Below, in pieces: positions 43,000-51,912 of a DNA stretch of 64,000 bases. The stretch is from Caproiciproducens faecalis (lineage in GTDB: Bacteria; Bacillota; Clostridia; Oscillospirales; Acutalibacteraceae). The notes under the pieces were generated by a model. The model saw only the letters and a list, made by a program, of their open reading frames with translations, searched no databases and was not told where the DNA came from. A program made the position numbers and the translations under genes. Location: positions 682,001 through 746,000 of the forward strand of contig NZ_JAGFNZ010000002.1 of assembly GCF_019448085.1 (NCBI RefSeq). The letters run 5' to 3'. How positions within the stretch are numbered: position 1 is the first letter of the stretch; each line of letters starts with the position of its first letter.

Positions 43000-44262
43000 T
43001 CAGTCCAGTTTATCCGGGTCGGCAATATAGCCCGCCACGGCGCTCGCGGCGGCAATGGCCGGGCTTGCAAGATATACTTCCGATTCCACATGTCCCATGC
43101 GGCCTACAAAATTGCGGTTGGTGGTGGAAACCGCGCGCTCACCCTTGCCCAGAATGCCCATGTGCCCGCCAAGGCAGGGCCCGCAGGTCGGTGTGCTGAA
43201 CACGGCGCCTGCTTCTACAAAAATTTCAGCCAGACCCTCGCGCAGTGCCTGCAGATAAATGGCCTGCGTACCCGGAAGAACGATGCACCGCACATGTTTC
43301 GCAACCTTTTTCCCCTTCAGAATCGAAGCCGCAATGCGCAGATCTTCAATCCGCCCGTTGGTGCAGGAGCCGATTACGCTCTGGTCAATCCTGATTTCAC
43401 CGACGTTGTCGATCACCCGTGTGTTCTCCGGCAGGTGCGGAAACGCTACCGTCGGTCTGAGCTGCGAAAGGTCTATTTCGTACGTCTCGTCGTAAACGGC
43501 GTCCTCGTCCGCCGTGTAGACAACCGGTTCCCGCTGGAAGCGGTCTTTTTCGTAGGCGAGCGTCACTTCGTCCACCGGGAAAATCCCGTTTTTCGCTCCG
43601 GCTTCAATTGCCATGTTTGCAATGCTGAGGCGGTCGTCTATGGAAAGCTCCTTTACCCCGTCACCAGTGAATTCCAGCGAACGGTACAATGCTCCGTCCA
43701 CCCCAATCATTCCGATCAGGTGCAGAATCACGTCCTTGCCGCTGACCCATTTGGCGGGCTTGTTCTTCAGAACCACCCGGATGGCGGAGGGAACCTTGAA
43801 CCAGGTCTTTCCGGAAATCATGCCCGCTGCCATGTCGGTGGAACCGACGCCCGTGGAAAACGCGCCGAGTGCGCCGTAGGTGCAGGTGTGAGAATCCGCT
43901 CCGATTACGCAGTCGCCCGGCCCGACCAAACCCTTTTCCGGCAGAAGTGCGTGCTCAATGCCCATCTGTCCCACATCAAAAAAATTGGTGATCTGATATT
44001 TTTCCGCAAACCCGCGCACCTGCCGGCACTGTTCCGCGGCTTTAATGTCCTTGTTCGGGGTAAAGTGATCGAGAACCAGCGCGATTTTATCCTTATCAAA
44101 AACTGAGGAAGCGCCGCACTTTTCAAATTCGTTGATTGCCACAGGCGAGGTGATGTCGTTGCCAAGGACAAGATCGAGCTTCGCCTCAATCAGCTGTCCG
44201 GCTTCCACGCAATCCAGCCCGGCGTGCGCGGCCAGAATCTTCTGTGTCATCGTCATTCCCAT
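43000..44262 (-). CDS. leuC: 3-isopropylmalate dehydratase large subunit
   Basis: The 420-residue aconitase-family subunit carries the 4Fe-4S cysteines in [12 protein letters not shown] and the later TCGPCLGG, plus [13 protein letters not shown]. It belongs to the 420-residue LeuC group common in Clostridia and archaea rather than the 470-residue E. coli type. GATAGGAGGATATCAC precedes ATG 44262. It is divergently transcribed from a Crp/Fnr gene across 150 bp, which contains a palindrome that could influence both. Confidence 0.94.
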   Translation of the reverse strand: MGMTMTQKILAAHAGLDCVEAGQLIEAKLDLVLGNDITSPVAINEFEKCGASSVFDKDKIALVLDHFTPNKDIKAAEQCRQVRGFAEKYQITNFFDVGQMGIEHALLPEKGLVGPGDCVIGADSHTCTYGALGAFSTGVGSTDMAAGMISGKTWFKVPSAIRVVLKNKPAKWVSGKDVILHLIGMIGVDGALYRSLEFTGDGVKELSIDDRLSIANMAIEAGAKNGIFPVDEVTLAYEKDRFQREPVVYTADEDAVYDETYEIDLSQLRPTVAFPHLPENTRVIDNVGEIRIDQSVIGSCTNGRIEDLRIAASILKGKKVAKHVRCIVLPGTQAIYLQALREGLAEIFVEAGAVFSTPTCGPCLGGHMGILGKGERAVSTTNRNFVGRMGHVESEVYLASPAIAAASAVAGYIADPDKLD

Positions 44263-44355
44263 CGTGATATCCTCCTATCATTCGTCCGCTTTTGTACCGC
44301 CCTTTGCTCCGGCGGCGAATACGGCCGATTCATTGATGGTATTATTACATGAATC

Positions 44356-44385
44356 TTGCAAAAAGAATGTAACATATGATACAAT
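44356..44385 (+). promoter_or_regulatory. Promoter and palindrome of the Crp/Fnr gene
   Basis: TTGCAA (44356-44361) and TACAAT (44380-44385) are 18 bp apart. A near-perfect inverted repeat TGTAACAT-ATGATACA (44368-44383, one mismatched pair) overlaps the spacer and -10. Crp/Fnr proteins bind such two-fold sites, so this may be an autoregulatory operator and could also affect leuC on the other side. Confidence 0.55.
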
Positions 44386-44414
44386 TGTAAAAATAAACGA
44401 AAAGAGGGTTCAGA

Positions 44415-45035
44415 ATGGAGCTTTTCCAACAAAAAAACATAGGGGATGTGCTGGAAAAATCCCACACCCCCCGCCATTACGAAAAGAACCGTATGATTTA
44501 CTGGCAGGAAGCTCCCGCCGGTGAATTTTATTACTTAAAGCGCGGAAAGGTAAAAATCTTTATCAGTTCGGAAAGCGGGATGGAAAAAACGCTTACCGTT
44601 CTGGAACCGGGCAGTATTTTTGGTGAAGCGGCCTTCTTTGACGGTATGCCCAGAGTTTCCAGCGCGAAGACGATGGTAAAATCCGAAATTATCACCGTGA
44701 CCCGTCAAAGCCTGATGGACTGTATCCGCCGGGAGCCCCAGCTTGCCATGTATCTGCTTACCTACCTGTCGCAGACCATCCGCATGCTTTCCGCACAGGT
44801 CAATTCCATGACCTTTCTGCAGGCTGACCAGCGCCTTGCGCGGCTGCTGCTCAGTCTGGAAAAGAATAAAACCGTACCCGCCACCCACGAAGATCTGGCC
44901 GCTCTGGCGGGCGTGTCGCGCGTCACCGTCAGCCGCGTCCTCCGGGAATTCTCCCAAAAGGGCTGGACCGCCACCCACTACCGGGAAGTGGTGATTTTGG
45001 ATGAAGTGGGACTAAATCGCTTTATTGAGGAATGA
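44415..45035 (+). CDS. Crp/Fnr-family transcriptional regulator
   Basis: The 206-residue protein has an N-terminal cyclic-nucleotide-like barrel (about 15-125: EFYYLKRGKVKIF, VLEPGSIFGEAAFF) and a C-terminal helix-turn-helix (about 150-200: HEDLAALAGVSRVTVSRVLREF). There is no cluster of Cys for a 4Fe-4S centre and no strict cAMP-binding Arg-Ser pair (GEAAFFDGMPRVSSAKT), so its signal is unknown. AAAGAGGGTTCAG precedes ATG 44415. It stands alone, ending at a bidirectional terminator. Confidence 0.88.
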   Translation: MELFQQKNIGDVLEKSHTPRHYEKNRMIYWQEAPAGEFYYLKRGKVKIFISSESGMEKTLTVLEPGSIFGEAAFFDGMPRVSSAKTMVKSEIITVTRQSLMDCIRREPQLAMYLLTYLSQTIRMLSAQVNSMTFLQADQRLARLLLSLEKNKTVPATHEDLAALAGVSRVTVSRVLREFSQKGWTATHYREVVILDEVGLNRFIEE

Positions 45036-45049
45036 CCTTTATACAATTT

Positions 45050-45078
45050 GAACCTGAAAAAAATTGTTTTTCAGGTTC
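45050..45078. terminator. Bidirectional terminator after the Crp/Fnr gene
   Basis: A 12-bp stem (45050-45061 with 45067-45078, GAACCTGAAAAA) with a 5-nt loop is followed by ATTTTTG. It also ends the opposing hydrolase gene, whose stop is at 45100. Confidence 0.8.
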
Positions 45079-45099
45079 ATTTTTGTGCCTTTATTTATA

Positions 45100-45918
45100 T
45101 TATTTATTAATTTGCTCTACAAAGTCTTTTACGACGCTATTGAATTTCTCAGCCTCTTCCCAGAACAGCATATGACCCGAGTTCTCAAAGAATTCTGTTT
45201 TTGCTCCTTCAATATGTTCGCCCACCCAGGCACTCCCCTGCCACGGGAATACATTGCTGTTCCTGGCTACACAAACAAGCGCGGGAAGCTTAATTTGGGG
45301 AATAAAATCACGCCAATCAAGATTCGTATGATCTCTCATAATTTCAATGCGCACATACGGAGGGCATTTGGATATTTCATCCGCAATGAATTTGAGCTCT
45401 TCCGAATCCGGCTCATGGTGCAGACAGGCGTATGCCAAACCCTCGGCTGCACCGCGGGGATTATATTTTATGTCATAGCAAGTCCGGATAAACATCTCAA
45501 CGTCATAACAGCCATTCTGCCCCCATTGCCAGTCGGGACCCGTGTATTGCAACGGTGCCTGATCCACACAAACAAGCCCTTTCAGCCTGTAGTTCCCAAA
45601 CAGCTCTATGTAGCTCCAAAGAATGGATGCTCCCATTGACCAGCCTAAAACCGTTACATCACTCACATTGAGATAATCCAGCAGATTTTTAACATCCATT
45701 GCATAGCGAGAAATCCGGTGGCTGTGCATTACTTTTTCGGATTCCCCGTGGCCTCGCATATCCATGCAAATGACCTTGCAGGTTTTAGAAAGCTCCGTCA
45801 CATTTTTCTTCCAGAACTTTGTGGTACACGTCCAGCCCGGAAGCATAAACAAGGGCTTGCCTTCTCCCGTCACTTCATAATAAATTTCAACACCATCATT
45901 TGTTTTGAAAGTTGCCAT
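45100..45918 (-). CDS. Alpha/beta hydrolase
   Basis: The 272-residue protein has the alpha/beta-hydrolase pattern: oxyanion HG-like LPGWTCTTKFW, DMRGHGES, nucleophile Ser94 in LGWSMGAS, a helical cap, and the final His in SGHMLFWEEAEKF. The likely acid is in the NSNVFPW region. It may hydrolyse an ester, lactone or haloperoxidase-type substrate; there is no more precise assignment. The gene is AT-richer than flanking genes, stands alone, and has a poorly conserved context, which suggests recent arrival. CCTCC-complement GGAGGATTGTCAA precedes ATG 45918. Confidence 0.85.
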   Translation of the reverse strand: MATFKTNDGVEIYYEVTGEGKPLFMLPGWTCTTKFWKKNVTELSKTCKVICMDMRGHGESEKVMHSHRISRYAMDVKNLLDYLNVSDVTVLGWSMGASILWSYIELFGNYRLKGLVCVDQAPLQYTGPDWQWGQNGCYDVEMFIRTCYDIKYNPRGAAEGLAYACLHHEPDSEELKFIADEISKCPPYVRIEIMRDHTNLDWRDFIPQIKLPALVCVARNSNVFPWQGSAWVGEHIEGAKTEFFENSGHMLFWEEAEKFNSVVKDFVEQINK

Positions 45919-46126
45919 TTGACAATCCTCCCTATTTATTGGTATTTATCTTTAATATCAATATATCTCTTTTAATCGTGCCTATTTTTACTATTTAGAA
46001 TATTAAAAGATAAGGAGACCCTGCTGCTTGCTGATTAAACGACTCTATTTCTTTGCAGACACCCATCGGCTGCCAGCCCAGCAATTTTCCCAGAGCTGAT
46101 TGCAACCATGATTTACACAAAAAAAA

Positions 46127-46146
46127 TCCAAGGCTTTGGCCTTGGA
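46127..46146. terminator. Terminator after lysS
   Basis: An 8-bp stem (TCCAAGGC 46127-46134 with 46139-46146) is flanked by A-tract on the left and CTTTTT on the right, so it works on the minus strand after lysS and possibly on both. Confidence 0.8.
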
Positions 46147-46162
46147 CTTTTTATGAATCTCA

Positions 46163-47674
46163 TTAATCCCTCGGCTTCATTGTCGGGAACAAAAGCACGT
46201 CGCGGATGGACGCACTGTCGGTCAGGAGCATGACCAAACGGTCAATGCCCATTCCCATACCGCCGGTCGGCGGCATTCCGTATTCCAGTGAAGTCAGGAA
46301 ATCTTCGTCGATCATGTTGGCTTCCTCGTCGCCAGCTTCGCGCAGCTCCATCTGGTGCATAAAGCGTCCGCGCTGGTCAATCGGGTCGTTCAGCTCGGAG
46401 TAAGCGTTTGCCAGCTCGCGGCGCGTAATGAACAGCTCAAACCGTTCAACCAGCTCCGGGCAGTCCTGCCTGCGCTTGGTCAGCGGAGAAACCTCCACGG
46501 GGTAATCGTAAATGAAGGTCGGCTGCAGAAGGTTCTCTTCCACCTTTTCCTCAAACACCAGCGACATGATATCGCCCCATCTGTCGGTGCCCTTGGTCAC
46601 AAGGCCAAATTCCTTCGCGACCGCGATTGCCTTTTCGGTATCTCCCTTGAAGGACAGAAAATCGATTCCCGTGTACTCTTTGATCGCGTCGTTCATAGAA
46701 AGACGCTTAAACGGCACAGCCAGGTCGACCTCTTCGCCCTGATAAGTAATTTTATCGGTACCGCATGATTTCATAGCGCACTCGTGGATCATATTTTCCG
46801 TAATTTCCATCATCCCGCAATAATCCGTGTAGGCTTCATAAAGCTCAATCGTGGTAAACTCGGGATTGTGCTTCACATCCATGCCCTCGTTACGGAAAAT
46901 ACGGCCGATTTCATAGACACGTTCCATCCCGCCGACGATCAGCCTTTTCAGGTGCAGTTCCGTCGCGATTCTCAGGTACATGTCAATATCCAGCGTATTG
47001 TGGTGTGTGATAAACGGACGCGCGGTAGCGCCGCCCGCAATATTGCTGAGCACGGGAGTTTCCACTTCAATGTAGGACTTCTCATCCAGGAAATTCCGAA
47101 TGGTTCTCACAATTTCGCTGCGCTTGATAAACGTGTCTTTGACCTCCGGGTTCACAATCAGGTCAAGATAGCGCTGACGGTAGCGCAGATCGGTGTCTTT
47201 CAACCCATGGAATTTTTCCGGCATTGGCAGCAGTGATTTGGAGAGCAGCTTGATTTCTTTTGCATGAACGGAGATTTCTCCCCTGCGGGTTCTGAAAACA
47301 TATCCCTTTATGCTGACAATGTCGCCCAGATCCCAGTAGCTTTTCAGGTCATTGTAGCTTTCTTCGCCCACCTGGTCAATTTTCAGGTAAACCTGGATTC
47401 TGCCGCTGCGGTCGTGGATGTCCAAAAAGCTTGCTTTTCCCATGTCGCGCCAGCTCATTACCCGGCCCGCGATGCATACGTCACAGTTTTCAAGCTCTTC
47501 AAAACGGTCACGGATTTCCTGCGCGGTAATATCCCGCGGACAGGCCGTTATGGCAAACGGATCCCTGCCGGCCTGCTGAAGCGCAGTCAGCTTGTCTCTG
47601 CGAATTTGCAGCAGCTCACTGACGTCCTGCTCCGGCTGGCTGGTTTCGTTCGTCTCATTGATCTTTTCGCTCAT
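46163..47674 (-). CDS. lysS: Lysyl-tRNA synthetase, class II
   Basis: The 503-residue protein has an N-terminal OB-fold anticodon-binding domain (about 60-160, VCIAGRVMSWRDMGKASFLDI) and a class II core with motif 1 (FLDEKSYIEVETPVLS), motif 2 (FRNEGMDVKHNPEFTTIELY) and motif 3 (GMGMGIDRLVML). It charges tRNA-Lys. greA lies 43 bp upstream on the same strand, as is common in Firmicutes; they are probably cotranscribed from the promoter at 48369-48397. All motifs look normal. Confidence 0.96.
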   Translation of the reverse strand: MSEKINETNETSQPEQDVSELLQIRRDKLTALQQAGRDPFAITACPRDITAQEIRDRFEELENCDVCIAGRVMSWRDMGKASFLDIHDRSGRIQVYLKIDQVGEESYNDLKSYWDLGDIVSIKGYVFRTRRGEISVHAKEIKLLSKSLLPMPEKFHGLKDTDLRYRQRYLDLIVNPEVKDTFIKRSEIVRTIRNFLDEKSYIEVETPVLSNIAGGATARPFITHHNTLDIDMYLRIATELHLKRLIVGGMERVYEIGRIFRNEGMDVKHNPEFTTIELYEAYTDYCGMMEITENMIHECAMKSCGTDKITYQGEEVDLAVPFKRLSMNDAIKEYTGIDFLSFKGDTEKAIAVAKEFGLVTKGTDRWGDIMSLVFEEKVEENLLQPTFIYDYPVEVSPLTKRRQDCPELVERFELFITRRELANAYSELNDPIDQRGRFMHQMELREAGDEEANMIDEDFLTSLEYGMPPTGGMGMGIDRLVMLLTDSASIRDVLLFPTMKPRD

Positions 47675-47717
47675 TTGTAACTCTCCTAAATCATAAATTC
47701 ACTTCCGCTCCAAATCA

Positions 47718-48203
47718 TCATTTGGAGATTGTAAGAACCTCGTACTCCATTACTCCGGCAGGAACTTCAACGTTTATTTTATCACCGATTCCGTGATTCA
47801 GCAGGGACTTGCCAACCAGCGATTCGTCGGAAATGCTCCCGCTGAGCGGATCCGCTTCGTTGGAACCGACAATTTTATAGTTGGCAACGCTGCTGTTTCC
47901 GGTAGCGGGGTTCGTCACCCTTACTTCCACTTTTGAGCCGATATGGATATTTTCATTGCTGAGCTCGTCTTCGTCAATCACCTTGACGTTTTTCAGCATC
48001 ACCTCAATATCCGCAATACGGGCTTCCACGATGGCCTGATCGTTTTTGGCCTCATCATATTCACTGTTTTCGGACAAGTCACCGAAGGAAAGAGCCACCT
48101 TAATTTTTTCCGCAACTTCCTTACGTTTGACGCTTTTCAGCTCATCAAGCTCATTCTCAAGCTTTTCAAGACCTTCTTTAGTCAGAATAACCTGTTTAAC
48201 CAT
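47718..48203 (-). CDS. greA: Transcription elongation factor GreA
   Basis: The 161-residue protein has an N-terminal coiled coil (about 1-75, EGLEKLENELDELKSVKR, with tip acidic residues in SEYDEAKNDQA) and a C-terminal FKBP-like domain with PLSGSISDESLVGKSLL. It stimulates RNA cleavage by backtracked RNA polymerase. The tip acids Asp and Glu needed for activity are present (ENSEYDEAK). AGGTGGTTATTATAG precedes ATG 48203. A long 5' leader of about 165 nt separates it from its promoter. Confidence 0.96.
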   Translation of the reverse strand: MVKQVILTKEGLEKLENELDELKSVKRKEVAEKIKVALSFGDLSENSEYDEAKNDQAIVEARIADIEVMLKNVKVIDEDELSNENIHIGSKVEVRVTNPATGNSSVANYKIVGSNEADPLSGSISDESLVGKSLLNHGIGDKINVEVPAGVMEYEVLTISK

Positions 48204-48368
48204 CTATAATAACCACCTTTTCGATACAAATTTTTTATATTTTCTTTGCATCATTTCCCATTTCCCTGCAGAATAATTTTATGTTCCTCTTCCGCCGACG
48301 GCAGGGGAGGAACACTTTCAATCCTGATAACTGTAAAATGGGATTGCTGCATTTTTTATAATATCTAC

Positions 48369-48397
48369 ATTATAGTGATACGGCGCCGTTCTGTCAA
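48369..48397 (-). promoter_or_regulatory. greA-lysS promoter
   Basis: On the minus strand TTGACA (48392-48397) and TATAAT (48369-48374) are 17 bp apart, both perfect consensus. The start of greA is about 165 nt downstream, so the leader could carry a regulatory structure. Confidence 0.85.
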
Positions 48398-48436
48398 TAA
48401 AATCCGCCCGCGCGAATCGATTTTCCGGAAAAAACA

Positions 48437-48458
48437 GGGATATGCAATCGCATATCCC
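48437..48458 (-). terminator. Terminator after the S41-like gene
   Basis: A 9-bp perfect stem GGGATATGC with GCATATCCC (48437-48445 and 48450-48458) and loop AATC is followed on the minus strand by TGTTTTTTCC. It lies just past the stop at 48469. Confidence 0.8.
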
Positions 48459-48468
48459 CAAAGCCGGT

Positions 48469-49773
48469 TCAGTCCGCTGCGGCTTCTGTCTGTGCGGGCT
48501 GCTCCGCCGCGGTGCCGGGAGCCTGTGAAACCGCCGCCCCCTGCCGGATCAGCGCGGAAACCGCCGCCTGCAGCTGCGCGTCCTGATCGCCCGCCAGCTG
48601 ATTTTTCACCAGCAGCGCCCGCTGGGCATCGCTCAGCTGTTTGCTCACATCCACGTCAATGCCCTTGCCGTTAAAGACATTTCCGTTCAGGGTCAGGTAA
48701 TTTGCCACAGAGAGGATGATCGCCGATCCGTCGGAAAGCGGCTTCACCTCATCCTTGGTACCGAAGCCCGCCGTCTTTTCCCCGACCAGCAGGCCTTTTT
48801 TATAGTCCTTGATGTCGGAAGCAAAAATTTCGGCAGCGCCGAACGTGTTGCGGTCCACTATCACCGAAATCGGAAGACTGACCTCGTTTGCGTTGGAAGT
48901 GTGTTCCACGGTGATCTTTCCGGCCTTATTCTGATAGCTGACGGTATTGCCCGCGGGCACCAGAGTGTCCAACATGGCAGCCATCCCGCCGACACTTCCG
49001 CCGGAATTGTTTCTCAGGTCGACAACAATCCCAGCCGCGCCATCTTTGATTCGCTGACTGAGCAGCGTGTTGAACTGCTCCGCGTTGTCGTCCGTAAATT
49101 CACTGATTTTCAGATAGGCCACGTTGCCGTTAATCATGGAGGAACTGATCGTCCGCTCGGTATACTCCGCGCGGGTCACGGTAATGCTGAGCTTTTCCGC
49201 TTTTTCCTCCGTCCCGCTGGCAGCATCGGCATTCGCCGTTTTGCGCAGAATCCCGAACTTTACTTTGGAACCGGAAACACCGTCCAGCTTATTGAGCGCG
49301 TCGCCGTAAGTAATGCGCACAATTTCCTTGTCGTCCATGCTGACAATGGTGTCTCCCTTTTTAATTCCGCTCTTTTCGGCGGGCGAATTCGGCATTACTT
49401 CAATGACTTCCATATTGCCGTCATTATCGCGGGCGGTCTTAATTCCCACGCCGATATTCTTTCCGCTGTTTCCGCTGACATACGCCTTATACTTTTCAGC
49501 TGAAAGATATTTGGCCTGAGCGTCTCCCAGCCCGGCCACATACCCGGCGCAGATGCCGTCGTTCAAGACGGTCTCATCCACCGCGCCGATATAGTCCTGC
49601 CTGGCCTTCTGGTCAATTTCACTCAGCTTGGTATACATTGCCTGGCGCGCGTTAATATCCGCTACCTTGGTGTTAAAGTTCTTCATCGCATAAACATAAG
49701 TCAGCGAAACCGTAACGGAGGCCGTAATGGCAACGAGGGCGACGGCTGCGCCCCAGGTCAGCTTTCTGCTCAT
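48469..49773 (-). CDS. S41 (CtpA-like) protease homologue lacking the catalytic serine
   Basis: The 434-residue protein has an N-terminal membrane anchor (about 7-30), a PDZ domain (about 100-180, with SPAEKSGIKKGDTIVS), and an S41 core. The usual TASASE motif reads NTFGAAEIF (309-317), so Gly312 stands where the nucleophilic Ser should be. The general-base Lys333 in GEKTAG is kept. It is therefore probably a non-catalytic scaffold or regulator, unless another residue serves. It is the last gene of the ftsE-ftsX-M23 operon, suggesting a role with the FtsX-linked wall hydrolase. The C-terminal tail (about 375-434) is Ala/Gln-rich. Confidence 0.85.
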   Translation of the reverse strand: MSRKLTWGAAVALVAITASVTVSLTYVYAMKNFNTKVADINARQAMYTKLSEIDQKARQDYIGAVDETVLNDGICAGYVAGLGDAQAKYLSAEKYKAYVSGNSGKNIGVGIKTARDNDGNMEVIEVMPNSPAEKSGIKKGDTIVSMDDKEIVRITYGDALNKLDGVSGSKVKFGILRKTANADAASGTEEKAEKLSITVTRAEYTERTISSSMINGNVAYLKISEFTDDNAEQFNTLLSQRIKDGAAGIVVDLRNNSGGSVGGMAAMLDTLVPAGNTVSYQNKAGKITVEHTSNANEVSLPISVIVDRNTFGAAEIFASDIKDYKKGLLVGEKTAGFGTKDEVKPLSDGSAIILSVANYLTLNGNVFNGKGIDVDVSKQLSDAQRALLVKNQLAGDQDAQLQAAVSALIRQGAAVSQAPGTAAEQPAQTEAAAD

Positions 49774-49814
49774 ATCGAATCAATCATTCCTTATTCTGGA
49801 TTTTCCTTTCCGGA

Positions 49815-51011
49815 CTATCTGCTGAACCAGTTCATCGGATTCTTTGCCACACCGTTTACACGGATTTCGAAATGAAGGTGGGCGCCGGTGGAATCGCCCG
49901 AACTTCCGACATAGGCGATCACCTGTCCCTTTTTCACGGTCTGTCCCTTGCTGACGGCCACACTGCTGCAGTGGCCGTACAGGGTAGAGTATCCGCCACC
50001 GTGGTCAATGGCAACAACATAGCCGTACCCGCCGTAGCCGGTACCGTAATTGCCCCAGCCGGCCATCATTACCTTGCCGGAATCAGCGGCGACAATCGGC
50101 TTACCGTAAACCCCCGCGGAAGAAATATCAATTCCTTTGTGCAGACTTCCCCACCGGTACCCATACCCACTGGTTATATTGGTTACCCCGGGCACAGGCC
50201 AGGTAAAGTTGCCCTTGCTGACATAACCGCCGCTGCCGCCGGTTCCCTTCTGCGAAGCATAATAGTCCTTATACCACTGGTCAATCGCGGCATCCGCTTT
50301 TTTACGCTGCTCGGCAAGCTTTTTGCTTTCCTGGTTGGCGTCGGACTCATTCTGGGCAATCTCCGCAATAACCGCCTGGGTTTCGTTGACAAGGGAAGTC
50401 AGTTCACTTTGCTTGGTATTCAGCGTCACCTTTGCGTTGGCGACGCTCTCCCTGTTGGACTCTATTTCCTGCTTCTGTGTTTTAATGCTGTCCATATCGG
50501 ATTTCAGCGTATTGATTAAATTGGTGTCGTGCGTGGTAATTGCCTGAATGGCCTCCGTTTTATCCGCAAGATCCACCACACTTTTTGCGCTGAGGATAAT
50601 TTCGAGGTTGGACGCTTCGCCCGTCAGGTAGAGCGCGCGCAGCCTTTGCTTCAGCTGCTCATAGTTTGTGTTGATACTTTTCTGTTTATCAGCAATCTGC
50701 GCTTCTTTTTGGGAAATATCCCCGTCAAGAACCCTGATCTGCTGATTTAAAACGTCAATCTGGCTCTGAACGGTGGCTACCTGTGTGTCCAGCGCCGCCT
50801 TATACTGCTGCTTCTGGGCTTTGTCAGCCTTCAGTGTTTTCAGCTTGGCGGCAACCTGCGCCTGTTTCTTTTTTAATTCCGTCTGCTCCTTTTGGAGCTG
50901 GCTCAGGCTTTTGGCAGCCGACGCGGGCATGGCAACCTGAGGAGTAAAAATCATTGCCAGCGCCAGAACAACGGCGACCAGGCCCTTGGCCCATTTTTTA
51001 CCAGCCAACAA
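49815..51011 (-). CDS. FtsEX-associated M23 (LytM) peptidoglycan hydrolase with coiled coil
   Basis: The 398-residue protein has a signal peptide (about 8-32, ending MPASA), a long coiled coil (about 33-245, several KQ/EQ heptads), a Gly-rich linker (GTGGSGGY), and a LytM domain (about 285-398) with zinc ligands His291 and Asp295 (HKGID), His347, and His378/His380 (GAHLHFE). All active residues are present. This is the EnvC/CwlO/PcsB type whose coiled coil is held inactive by FtsEX until signalled. The start is TTG 51011 with GGAGGAGAGA in front, overlapping the ftsX stop by 14 bp. Confidence 0.9.
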   Translation of the reverse strand: MLAGKKWAKGLVAVVLALAMIFTPQVAMPASAAKSLSQLQKEQTELKKKQAQVAAKLKTLKADKAQKQQYKAALDTQVATVQSQIDVLNQQIRVLDGDISQKEAQIADKQKSINTNYEQLKQRLRALYLTGEASNLEIILSAKSVVDLADKTEAIQAITTHDTNLINTLKSDMDSIKTQKQEIESNRESVANAKVTLNTKQSELTSLVNETQAVIAEIAQNESDANQESKKLAEQRKKADAAIDQWYKDYYASQKGTGGSGGYVSKGNFTWPVPGVTNITSGYGYRWGSLHKGIDISSAGVYGKPIVAADSGKVMMAGWGNYGTGYGGYGYVVAIDHGGGYSTLYGHCSSVAVSKGQTVKKGQVIAYVGSSGDSTGAHLHFEIRVNGVAKNPMNWFSR

Positions 51012-51912
51012 TCTCTCCTCCCTCTTTTTTCAGATATTTGCTGATGGAAATCACGCCGCCGACCGCGCCGAACAGCATGCCGGCCAGAACAAACGCCAGC
51101 GTAAGTGCCCACGCAAGCGGCTGTATGTCAACAGGGGAAAACAGCATAATAGATGTAATAGATGTCATCATTTTATTGTAAAGAAGCAGCAGGATCAGGC
51201 TGGAAAGCAGCCCCGACACAATCCCGATAATCATGCCCTCCACAATAAACGGAACCCGGATAAACCAGTTTGTCGCGCCCACGGACTTCATAATGCTGAT
51301 CTCCACGCGCCGCGAGAACATGGTAACACGAATCGTATTGGAAATAATGAACAGAGAAACCAGGCTGAGCAGCAGAATAATCCAGAATCCTACCATGGTG
51401 ATCATCCTGTCCAGATTAGTCAGCTTCTGTGCCACATCGGAATAATCGTTGATACTGGCAACGCCCGCGATTTTTTGGATTTGCGCCGCCGTTTCCTTGT
51501 ATTTGGAAAGATCCTTGAACGAGACCTTAAACGCGTCCGGAAGCGGGTTTTCCTTGCCGGTCATCCCCTGCAGCATGGTGCCGTCCTTGTCGCCCAGAAT
51601 ATTCATGTATTGCTGGATGGCGTCGTCCTTCGGCACGAATTCACAGGTCTCAATATTGTCGAGCTTTTTAATTTCCTCCCCGACCTTAATGGCGGAAAGA
51701 GTGGGCAAATCCTGGGTCATATAAATTTTGACGGAATTGCTGCCCTCCAGCGTTTTCATCGCGGAATCAATATTATACGAAAAAAGCACGGCCGCGCCCG
51801 TCAGCAGCAGACACGAAATCAGCACGCCGACAGAGGCAAAGCTCATGGTGCGGTTGTTCCAGATGTTTTTGGTGCCTTCCTTCATCAGGTACCCCAGTCC
51901 GTTAAACCTCAT
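50998..51912 (-). CDS. ftsX: Cell division protein FtsX
   Basis: The 304-residue permease-like protein has four transmembrane helices (first at about 22-45, then three at about 165-195, 215-245 and 265-290) and an extracellular loop after the first, with the typical SVKIYMTQD start. The N-terminus GYLMKEGTKNIWNNRTMS is the family signature. ATG 51912 overlaps the ftsE stop by 11 bp. It passes the ATPase signal from FtsE to the coiled-coil hydrolase encoded next. Confidence 0.93.
   Translation of the reverse strand: MRFNGLGYLMKEGTKNIWNNRTMSFASVGVLISCLLLTGAAVLFSYNIDSAMKTLEGSNSVKIYMTQDLPTLSAIKVGEEIKKLDNIETCEFVPKDDAIQQYMNILGDKDGTMLQGMTGKENPLPDAFKVSFKDLSKYKETAAQIQKIAGVASINDYSDVAQKLTNLDRMITMVGFWIILLLSLVSLFIISNTIRVTMFSRRVEISIMKSVGATNWFIRVPFIVEGMIIGIVSGLLSSLILLLLYNKMMTSITSIMLFSPVDIQPLAWALTLAFVLAGMLFGAVGGVISISKYLKKEGGEIVGW

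Noticed and set aside
42781-44106. 441-codon plus-strand open frame
   Set aside because: It is antisense to leuC and leuD and has no recognisable domain. GC-rich third positions in real genes create such shadows.
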